Below, piece by piece: positions 23,101 through 35,100 of a stretch of 64,000 bases of DNA; the first letter of the stretch is position 1; each line of letters starts with the position of its first letter. The stretch comes from Aphrocallistes beatrix (lineage: Eukaryota; Porifera; Hexactinellida; Sceptrulophora; Aphrocallistidae), in assembly GCA_963281255.1 (NCBI GenBank), contig OY725504.1:3472001-3536000 (forward strand). The letters are read 5' to 3'. A program made the position numbers and the translations under genes. The notes beneath the pieces are model-generated. The model was not told where the DNA came from, made no database searches, and saw only the letters and a list, made by a program, of their open reading frames with translations.

Positions 23101-26100
23101 GGCATACTCCTCTTAGGCGGGATACCCGTGTCCTCAACATAGACAGTTATGGTGTGGAGGATGTCATGCTCTGGGGTTTCTCGGTCAAGTGAAGTGTTGA
23201 GAGATATCGCACCAGTTAAGCTATCTATTGCTGCGACGTAGGGATAGTCCTGAGTTATGGAAAATATCAAAGACTCGTTCAGGTCAGAATGTTGGACTGT
23301 TATATTGGCTATGACAAGTCCAACTGGGTTGTTCTCAGGAACAAAAACGAGAGTGGGTTGATCTATGATGGGTTCAAACTCATTTACAGCGTACACTTCA
23401 ATGAGAAGAGAGACGGATTGGTTTAACGAAGGATTGGTAGGGTCTTGTATCAGCACCTGCAGGGCGTAGTTGGTAACACTCTCAAAATCTAAATCAGTGA
23501 GAACATGCAACACTAGAGCATTCGTAGTTCCCTGGACAGGAACCATTTCAACACTGAATATCGATGTAGTGCCTGTGTTTAAGATCTGTGCAGTCATGTT
23601 AGTAAATGTGTCACTGTCTGAACACATTATTCTTGTGGTAAAGCTGAAAGGAGACATGGCTTCTGGGAGGAGAAGTGTGTCATCAGTGTAGAGACATTCT
23701 GGAGGATTATCATTTAAATCAGAGATAGTTACAGTTAGCTGAATGACGCTGTTAATGGCTGTGAGACCAGTGAGCAAGTCGTCTTGTACTATTATTCCAA
23801 TCATGACGGTGCTTACTAGCTCAAAGTCAATCGTTGCATTCACTGACACCTCACCCCTATCTCGATCTATCTCGAAGTGCTGACCCATAGGGAGCTGACT
23901 TGAAATAGAATAACGATAGGATCCTTGCATTGCACAATCGGGATCAACGAGGAGAGAAGACACATCGAAGATAACTCGGCCTAAAGCTTCGTTTTCATTC
24001 ACAGTCAGAGACACGAGCGTGGAGCTGGCTACAGGGACATTCAGGTTCTGAGGTGTAATGGACACATTGTAGGTGGTCGAACTTTGTCTGGAAGGAATCC
24101 CTGTGTCATTACATACAATGTTAAACTGGTATAGCAGTGCATCGTTACATACAACCGGTCGTTGGAGAGTAATAGCAAATCCTGTCTCAGTGTGATTTAG
24201 TACAAAAATACTCGAGACGATGCTAAAAGGAATCGAATCAGTGCGAATTCGACAGGTAAACCCATCCCCCCTGTCGGCATCTGACACATTTATGAAGGCG
24301 ACAGTCGTGCCACTAACAGCTCCTTGCAACAAGGTGGTAGAGATGGGGATTTCGAATTGGGGGTTGAATTCATTCACATTTTCAATTGTAATGTTAAAGT
24401 ATGTCTTATTCGTGTTGGGGGGAACTCCTCCATCAGAAGCCAATGCTCCAAAGTGAAAAACAACAGTAGATTCATAGTCAATAATCGCAATCTGATTTAG
24501 TTCCCCTGTGTGACTATCTAGTTCAAATTGAGAAGTATTACCCTGGGAAATATCTACAAAACCAGCAGTAGAATCATAACTGGCTGTGATAAGTGTATAA
24601 AAAACAGTTCCGAATCTGTCTTTATCAAGATCACGAGCGGTGATTGTAGCTACGAGAGCAGGAGATGCGTTCTCAGTGATAGACAGTACTGTAGGGGGGT
24701 TGAGGAAGAAAGGGGTGTTATCATTTATATTTTCTATGTAAATGTTCACTGTGAGGTTGGCAGTTAACTGGGGTACACCAAGATCTGTGACTGAAACACG
24801 GACAGTGTAAAGCTCAATAGCTTCAAAATCTAAAGCTTGCAAGGGAGTGATAGACACACGAGAGTGTGAACTGTTCAAAAAAGATTTTTCAAAACGAAAT
24901 AAATCCGAGCGGTTAGATGAGAAAGTTGTCGAGAGCTCGCCGTTCAAACCACTATCTAAATCATAGCAGATCGTAGAGATGATCTGAGAGGCTAAAGATC
25001 CCTCTGCGATCGAGATATCGATTGAGTGGACAGTGCAAGTGGGCGGGTTGTCATTGCTGTCTGTAATCAAGATGGTACCATTGAATCTTGCTTCTCGAAA
25101 TGATCCGATTCCTAAGTTATCCCGCACTATTATCTCCAGTGTTAGGGTAGGGGGGTTCCCGAATATAGGATCATCAAAATCTAACTTATTTATCAAACGC
25201 AGAATCCCATCATCAGTTACTGTGACATAATTCGGGCTATTGGGAATTTGATTATCTAGCGAATACCGCAACACACCAAAATTCCCACAATCTCCATCAC
25301 TAACATAGGCACTCAGATCTCCAATCACGTGTCCGAGAGGTGTGGACTCAGAAAGAGTAAAGCTAACCGTGCCGTTCTGAATGACAGGAGTTTGAAGATT
25401 CTCTAGCATAACACTCACTGAGGCTAGGAAAGAGCTGCTGATGCTGGGAATGCCTTTATCAGTGCAGTTAATTGTGAGGTTATGGTTAAGTGGGACAGAA
25501 CAATTGGGGACTGGGTTACCCTCAATGGATAGGGTACAGGACTGTGACACACCCACGTTAAAACTGAATAACTGGATGCCTCCAAAAACAGGAGACATTA
25601 TATCACAATCAAACATACGGCTGATTCCCTCGTCTCTGTCAATGCATGGGAAAGTACCAACAATTCCTAAAGGTATGCTCTGTCGAATATCTATTGATGT
25701 GGGAGGTAAGGTCAGTACCGGAGGATTATCATTAAAATCAGTAACCACGACGCTAATATTGAGAGTTGCTGTCCTGTTCGATGGAGGAGCAATCTCAGTT
25801 GCAGTGACTTGAATCTCATATCCAGAAACTGATTCCCTATCGAGGGAAGAAGCAAGCGAGATTAACGCTGTGGTGCTATCTATACGGAACTTTTCGTTCG
25901 GTATAACGCTAAGGGAATAGAGAGAGATGTGTTCAGGAGGATTATCAAGATCCATTGCTGTTGCGTTAAATACCGCAGTGAGTATGTTAAAGTCCTCTCT
26001 TATGGGGAGAATTAGCGAGGTAGGAGAGTAGAATGGCCCGTGCTCGTTGATGTTTCGAACTAGTATTGTTAGAGATATGCTGTTCACACTATAGAGTGGA

Positions 26101-29100
26101 GGAGAGCCACCATCAAACACTCTGATATGCAGCACATAACGGGAGGAATTCTCGTGGTCAAGTAATTGGAGCAGCCGTACATTCAGCTCTGCCGAATTCT
26201 TATCAAAATCGGCTGTGATATTCAAAACCTGAAACCTTTCACGGATTCTTAAGTCCGTATTGTTTATTTCAAAGTTAACTAAAGAAAATATCGAGAGATC
26301 CCCTAGAGCATCACGGGAGAGATCTAGATCGTCACATATTATGGAGGTGGGGAATACGGATCCAATTGGGGAGGTTTCTGGAATAATTATAGAATCAGAG
26401 TATTTTTGGCAAACAGGACGATTATCATTCTCATCTACAAATTGTACTGTAACGGTGTTGGGTGGTCCTGTCCCTTGACAAGATGGAAGTAATTCCGGAC
26501 AATCAAACACCTTCACTGTACTAGTCACGCGATGGGACTGACCAATGAGCAGCATATCTTCATCGAAATCTATCGAGTTGTTGAGATAAATATTTCCGTT
26601 ACTTGATATCAAATATCCAGGTATGGAGTTGGTTATGCTAAAGTATGTCTGATTGAAAGGATCGCAATCAAGATCTGTGAAATGCAAAGAAGATGTGCTA
26701 ATAAGCTTAGGTATGAGTTGATTCTCAGATATATTGGTAAATCGTGGGTAATACCCTCCAACTGATACCGGGTTGTTAAGATTTTCAAACTTGACACTGA
26801 CAGAGAATGGAAAAGACCTGACAGTGCGCAGTGAGATGACGTCACATAAATCAGTGCAGTTTATGACGAGATCGAATCTGGGTACACAGGTCCCGTTAAG
26901 ATCCATATCTAGAAGCAAGTCACAGCCGGACATCGAGAAGAATGGAACCCCTAGGTCAGGAGATATGCCGACAATATCGCAAAAAATCAATCCATTCGCG
27001 CCGGAATCTAAGTCAGAGCATGGAAAGCTCTGTATCACCTTATTCTGATTGCTGTAAGCACTCTGATTGATCTGTACGCTGGACTGTGAGTGGTTAATGA
27101 TAGGAGGGTTGTCACATACGTCTAACACACGAATCGTCGTCTCGTATAAACGCAGGTTATAGTAGAAAGCGTTATCAACCGCACGTATCGTAATGTTATA
27201 TTTTTTAACACCTTCAAAGTCTAGTTTGCCAACGACCCTCAATTCTCCAGTATCATTATTAATGGAGAACTCTTCATAGGGATTAATGCTATGAATAGAA
27301 TATGAAATCAGGAGGCTAGATTGGTTCGGGGTGTGTACTGCTGAGAATACTGCTACTGGGGTATCAGGAGGAGTGTCTTCAGGGACGCTAGGTGAGCTGA
27401 TCGGTGTAAATTCAAACGCAAATCCTGACTCACCTATCAACACGCTAACAACATGCTCTGTGACCAAACTAGAGTCGTTCTCGCCAATCGTTATAGGTAT
27501 AGGTAGGTATACGGGGAATGATGAGGTGGAGAGAGCCTGGAAAGAAGAGATCGCTGAGACAACTCCTTCATCTGAGACGTTGAAGTAGCTAGAGGCATTG
27601 CTAGAAACGCTAATTGAGTAGAAGAGCAAGTCAGTCAGGTTGTCTGGGTCTGAACAGAAGATTTGCAACAAGAAATCAGGGAAGTGATTGTCAAAGTCTA
27701 ATCGAAGGGTCGGCAGAGGGTCACACTTTGGACCCTCGTCATTTAAGTTCAGCACAACGATCCTCAAAACTGTTGAATTGTACTTCCGAGGCCGTCCATT
27801 ATCAGTAGCATTGAACAAAACCACATACTCCTTCACACGTTCATAATCTAGACTTTGTAGCAAGGAAAAAGCACCTGTATTAGAATCTAGCGAGAAAATA
27901 TCCTCACTGGGGGAAACGACCTCATAGCTGAGAGTGATATCTCCAGGAGGTCCTGTGTCATTATCAGACACCTGGATTCGTAGGAGAGTGGATAGGGTAT
28001 TATTTTCTAACAACTCAATGGAAGCGGGTGTGTTAACGAACTGAGGATGGAAAATATTCTCTGTGACGTAGATGCTAACTATCTCCGTCGTGTTGAGAGG
28101 AGCTGGGTTGATCCCTTGATCCGACACAACAACTGTGTAGTTATACAGACCCACATTCAGAACACCTAGGCCTAGTATCTCTCCAGTCGTAGGATCTACG
28201 GTTATGTTTGGGTCTGTACTTCCTCCCAGTAGAGAGTAGGTGAGGACGTTATTCGGAGATTCAGCATCGGTATCCACACAGTTAAGCGGTGGGGTAAGTG
28301 GAGTTGAGGTTGCAAAGAAATTTCCTGTGATATGTCGTTGTGTGAAGCTAACGCATTGGGGAGTGACGTCATTGATATCTAGAACTGTTAGCGTTATGAC
28401 GGTGCTAGCTTGAATGTTAGCATTGAACATGTCGTGAGCTGTGACTGCTATATGGTGCACTCGCTCCAGTTCTCTGTCTAAGCTGGAGCTCAGCTCTAGC
28501 ACACCTGTAATGTTATCAAGGCTGTACACAGGACTAGGTTGAAGAAGGGAGTATATTATTTCACTGGAACTTCCGGTCTGGCTGTTGAATGCCATGATTG
28601 TGACAAGTTCCACCCCTCTCACATTCTCTGACACATTAACGGAGTACACATCTGAAAAGAGCAGAGTTGTGGCATTCAGTATGCTGAGGGTTAGAGTTGT
28701 GGTTGCAGAGACTATTTGGGTGGATCCGTCGATACTCAGCAGTTCAGCTGTCACCTGAAAACCAAGCTGATACTGGCTGTTAGCCAGTCCGGGCGGTAGC
28801 AGCATACCAAGTTTCACCTCACCTGACTTCGTGTCTATGACTATAGCGCCATTACTGGTATCAGAAATGATGGAAAAGGACTGAGTCACGAAGTTGTGAG
28901 GAGTAATTGAAGCGAGTGAGAGCATTACCTAATGACAGAGGAGGTATAAATCTCGTTATCTCTGTTAAGATGAAGGAAAAGTAGCAACCACTGACTTCTA
29001 TTATTAATGTCCCAACTCCTGCATTCTCTGCTATCTGAGCGGTGTATGAACTGGTGTCAAACTCAATGAATGGGATAATCTGGAGGTTGACCCGGGCAGA

Positions 29101-32100
29101 GTCCTGTAACGGGGAAGATCCCTGATCCGTACACCTGACTGTGAATGAGTAGCGAGGGGTCTGAGTGAAGTCTAGCAGTGTGCCAGACGTAAGCCGTCCG
29201 GAAGAGTCGACTGAAAACGGAGTTGAGCTGACTTCTAGCGAATAACTAAGAAGCAAGTATGCATTCAGATTCAACTCCAATCAATTAGTATGCCACAGAT
29301 CCTATCTACCTAATTATCCCATTTGCAACATTGCTGTTGTCCGGATCAATGCAGACGACGTTTCCGACTTCGGAGTTGAGAGCTGCTGTCTCTAGGACAT
29401 CAATGTTGTATATTTGATCCACAAACGAAGGCAGCTCATTCACATCATCGATCACAACTGCCACCTGCCGTACAGAAGTCTTATTTCCCACCTCGCAGTC
29501 GGTACCAGAGGGATCAAGTTTGTCTGTCACTTCAACATTCACGAAATAACCACTTCTTGACTCGTAGTCGAGTCGAGAGAATATGCGTATCAACCCGTCA
29601 GCATCAAGAGAGAAGGGAATATCGTCTAGGGAATACAAAGTTGGTAATGTTCGAATAAACTGAGGTTAGTTGCTCGATAACTTACTCGGAGGGTTAACCA
29701 ATCTATACTCAATCTCTCCATGACTCCCACTGTCCCTGTCGCTTGCTTCTAACTGGATCGAGAAGGGAGTGAGCACGTCCTCTCCGACGTGATACTCAGT
29801 TCTAGTTAGCGATGGTGGGAACTCATTGACAGGAAGGACAGTGACTAGGATTGTGATATCTTTCGTAAGAGCAGAGTTCAATCGGTCTGTTACAGTAACA
29901 GTGAAAGTCAGAGATGTGGCATCTTCATAGTCGAGGGTAGAGATGAGTGTGAGTTGACCATTTTCCTCCTGAAAACAAAATTTTAAACAGCTACTGACAA
30001 ATACCATCTATGAGTGTAATAGAAAAGTACATACATTGAACTTGGAGTTTGAGACTGTGTAAGCGAGACTGGAAGAGAAGTTATAAGAAGGATGATAGCA
30101 CCTAATGTCTGAGATAAGACCAAGAGGCGTGTCTTCACACAGCTGGAATAGGAGAGGAGAGGTGCAGGTAAGAGCTGCTGGGTCCGTCTGAGTGACGTTG
30201 ATGACGACAGCGGCATGGGAGGGGTAGTAAGGAGCTCTCGGATCTTGACAAGTTACGAGCAGAGGAACGAAAGGAGTATTCAAAGCATTCAATACACTGT
30301 TTACTTGTAACTACAAAACAGTAGAATCTTAATAACTACACAAGCTTAATTAAATCATGGATATGCATTAGTATACAGATTCAATATAATAATATCACAA
30401 AATTTTTCAGTACAATCTAATTAGTCGTCTTATCATGTCTTCTGATAAACCTGTGCTGATCAATGGCGAAATAGTGAACCCCAAAACAGCTGCCATATCT
30501 ATATGGGATGTGACCACACAGCGAGGAGACGGGCTATTCGAGATAATAGCCATTGAGAGGAGTGGCGAGGGGAAACTGTTACTGGTCGGGTTAGATCTCC
30601 ACTTCGTACGTCTGTTCAGGTGTGCGAAGCAACTTCTACTCGACATCAAGCAGACCGAGACTGAGTTGGAGAGTTGGCTGAGAAAGGCAGCTGAATTGGG
30701 CGGACCGGGTAAGCTGAGGGTGCTAGTCACCCGCGGCGGGACACAGGACAGCATTTCTCACATGGGAGCCGTGGATATAAACGACATAGCACCTCCGAAG
30801 GTGATAATTATATGGCAGGAAGTGGACAATTACAATATACCTGAAGGCTTGTTACCAGTCGAATACCCGTGGAACTGCAGTAAGAGCGAGGTGCATTCGA
30901 CCATCAAATGGCTAAGCTATGCTTCCAATATGCTCATGACGAGGACAGCCGTGAAAGCGGGCTTCGATGATGCACTACTGACGACGGAAGATGGGATTGT
31001 GCTGGAGGGACCTACGTTCTCTGTTTGCTGGATAAAAAATGGAGAAATATTCACACCTTCGGTGAAGGAGACAAAGATCCTACCCTCCATCACAATGGCT
31101 ATTACGATGACTGCAATGCATAATGCAGGGTACAATATCAATGTTGGAAGGTCAGTAATTCTTTTTACACCAGAAAACAAATCGCTTTTCACCGATATTT
31201 TTTAGATATAAACTGGAAGCACTCCTCAGTGCAGATGAAGTGTTCATAGTTTCCACTACAAGGGTACTGATCCCCATCTCCAGGATAGGAGAGCAACAGT
31301 TCAAGATTGATCTGGGAATGAAGTTACGCGAGGTGGCGAAGAAATCGCTGATTGAGCGAGAGAATTGGATCGGCCATCTTGACTCATCATACGACTTCCC
31401 ACTCGTAATATAGATTATAAACGCTATCCATAGTTAATAATTATTACTTATTAGTGCTTAGATCAGGCTTTGTGAAACCAATTACCTCTCATTAGTATGC
31501 GTTGCCATTGTGTCTACATGACTATAGCCAAGTTTTTAGAAAGTGATGCGAATGGCAGATATATCAAGAACTACCAGTTCTTGTAAACAGTTTGGAGGCA
31601 ATGTCTCTGAGAATGATAGCTATTATTCACAGCGAAATTGAGTTTTCAAAAAATATTAAATCATTAGTATGGATTATCTGAGTACAAATTATCATTTCGT
31701 AATCTTTATTAGAAATTAGAATTGATTAAGATGGTTTGTGAGAAATGCGAGAAGAAACTAGGCAAGATAGCTACTCCAGACGTATGGAAGGATGGAGCTC
31801 GCAACACGGTGAGTAGCGGCAAGGTAAAGCTCGGAGAGAACAAACTCTTGAGCGGGAAGAAGAGTCGATTTTCTCCCTACACCGTTTTCAGGGCTTGCCG
31901 TCTGTGCAAAGATCAGCTGCACCAAGTTGGATACAACTACTGCCCAGCGTGTGCATACAAGAAAGGAATATGCGGCATGTGTGGCGTGAAGATACTGGAC
32001 ACGGCGGGGTACAAGCAATCAACCGTTTAGCCCGATTGAGAGTGAGGAAGGGAGGTGTTAAAAACTGTTTCAAGTGTAACTTTCACAAGGATTCAATGGT

Positions 32101-35100
32101 CTAAACGAATTAAACAAAAAGCAAAACTACTTACGATTTCATTCTTATTACTATTTACAAATAATTATAATTAGCTGACGCAATTTACAATTTTTTCCGA
32201 ACTAATCAATAGAGTTAATGATATTGGGTAATGTCAAAATATTCTCTGAAAACCTAACGTCATATTATTAATGATAATGTCAAAATCACGATTATTCTAG
32301 CAAGTATAACAAATCTTTAGTAGGAATTTGTTAGATGTAGAGATGGCATCTTATGACGGCAGGAACAGCCTACCTATCGACCAGCACCCCAACGTCTACC
32401 ACGCCGTGAACCCTTACCAGCTGGAGGACAAGAACCCAGCGGTCGAAGAGGAGTACGTCAACCTAATGGCACTCGACTTCAGCCACAAGTGCGTAGTGCA
32501 GAAGTGGAGCATGCTCCAGAGCTGTACAGACATCGTCCCGGCTAGGAGCAAGCACACGACTGTCTCCTGGGACGGAGGGATATACACATTCGGTGGGGAC
32601 GATGGGAAGAAAATGCTGAACGACTTGCTGGTGTTCAGAATCGACAAGCGGAGTTGGGACAGAGTGTACACTTGGGGCAGCCCCCCCTCTCCTCGCTACC
32701 ACCACTCAGCTGTGGTATTCAGAGACAGTATGTTCGTATTCGGGGGCTACACAGGAGACACCAGTGCACAGCTAAGAAACCAGAATGACCTGTTGGAATT
32801 CAAGTAAGATTGACTTTAATTAACTTTACGCACAGTTATGATCTCGCTTTCTAGGTTTATCAACCGCCACTGGGTGGACTGGTCTGACGTCATCAGAGAA
32901 CCGTATCCGGCTAGCAGGTCGGCGCACGGTTCCTGCGTCTACCAGAGCTACCTGTACATATTCGCCGGTTACGACGGCACCACGCGACTTAATGACATGT
33001 GGCGAGTGAACATCTCCACACACAGCTCAGTGCAGTGGGAGTCAGTGAGACAGGTGGGGGAGAGCCCGCCCACCTGCTGCAACTTCCCCATGGTTACGAG
33101 CAAGGACAGCATGTATGTATTCTCAGGACAGAGCGGTGCCAAGATAACAAACAACCTCTACCAATTCTCATTCACGGAGCAGGTACATAGCTACACACGT
33201 ACTACCCAACCCAATCAATTAATTCTTGAGATTCCGTAGGCATGGACGAAGATACAGACGGAGTACTTGCCAAGGTTCGGGCCCTACCCCCCTCAGAGGC
33301 GATATGGACACACCATGGTGGCGTACGAGGACTTCCTCTACGTGTTCGGAGGGTCCTCGGATGGGACACTCCCGAATGAACTGCATAAGTTCGACGTGGA
33401 GTACTGCTCTTGGGAGAAAGTGGAGCCTGCGCCTGGATCGGAGATCCCGAACGGTCGACTGTTCCACTCAGCCGCTATACAGGGAAACCGGATGTACATC
33501 TTCGGAGGAATGATCGACTCCTCCCCCATCAGACTCTCAGACCTGTTCAGCTTCCACTTCGCCAACTACCCCAAGTGCACCCTCCCAGAAGACTTCGCTT
33601 GTCTCTTGAAGAGAGGGGAGTTCTGTGACTTAAAGTTCGTGGTGGGGAAGCACGAAGAAGTGATCTCTGCACACGTGGCAATGGTCGCAGCGAGGTCTCC
33701 CTACTTCAGGAGACAACTCCTGATCACAGGTGACAGGAATAGCATATAGCTCTATGCGAGAATTGTGATCATATTAGCTCTTGTTAGGTAACTTTTCGAA
33801 TCCAGGACCTAAAGGCATCCAACCACATGACACCTCAACTCTGGTTCTGTCCGATCAGGATCCAGAGGCGTTTAAAATCGCGCTCCACTTCCTCTACACA
33901 GATCAGATCCTCTGGCCTAAAGGCATTATTGGTGATTCAAGCTCGCAGCTAAGGTATCCAATCTCAGTTACACAGATTCTGAACGGAGATAAACCTACGC
34001 GTTTCTATTAGGAGTCTCAAGTGCATGCTGGAGCTGACCAAGCTGGCCATTCTGCTGGAGACGCAGAAGCTGGAGATGCTGTGCATCCACTACATAGAGA
34101 ACGCGGTCAGCGTAGACAACGTCCTGACGCTGCTGATGACGGCTAGCGAGCTGAGCCTAGGCAAGCTGAAGGAGTACTGCATCAAGTTCATCGTGAGGGA
34201 CGGGCCTTACCAGCAGGTAGCAGAGTGTGTGTCTTGCTACTGCCAGCATTTGAGTGTGTGTTCAACTAGGTGGCGATGCTCCCTGAATTTGAATGCCTGG
34301 ACAATGCACTGATTGTGGAGATCGTGCGTAAGCAACTGAAGCACTCGAGAGGTCTTCCCTCGCAGGAATCTTGCACGCAGTCCGAATACAGCTACAACCC
34401 TACCACGCTCACGCCCCAATTCTACCCAACCCTGGAGTCGGACATGACAGCTTTTCTAGAAGATTTGGGACTACAATTCGCTGATATCTTACTGCAAATT
34501 GGACCGAAGAAACTCCCTGCACACAAGTGCATCTTAGCGGGCAGATGCAAGTATTTTGAAGCGATGTTCAGATCTTTCATGCCATCTGATGCTAAAGTTA
34601 ACATCACATTCGGACAGGTAGGAACAGGACTCTAACATAAGTACATTAATGGCATATGCGATGATGCGTGTTTGCGTGTAGATCGAACCGTCGTGTCAGT
34701 CATTCAAAACTTTGCTGAACTACATTTACTACGGAGATGTCAGGATGCAGCCGGAAGATGCGCTCTACATCTTCCAAGCGCCTAACTTTTTCGGGTTCAA
34801 CAACTCCAGATTGCAAGTATTCTGCAAGGAAACATTGGAGCAACGGATCACACACGACAATGTTATAAACCTGTTAAGAATCGCGAACGAAATAGGCGAA
34901 GAGGAAGTGAAGAAATTCACGCTTGAACTTATAGTTGCTGATTATAAAAAGGTGTTTGAAATGTCAGATTTTGGAGAACTTTCAAAAGATCTCCTACTGG
35001 ACATACTTGAATCGCTGGCCAAGAAATCTTGAAAATGCATAGCAGATCAATTGTATTGCATTGCATTGTATTGTCTTACGAGTGCTCTCTGATTGTAGTC

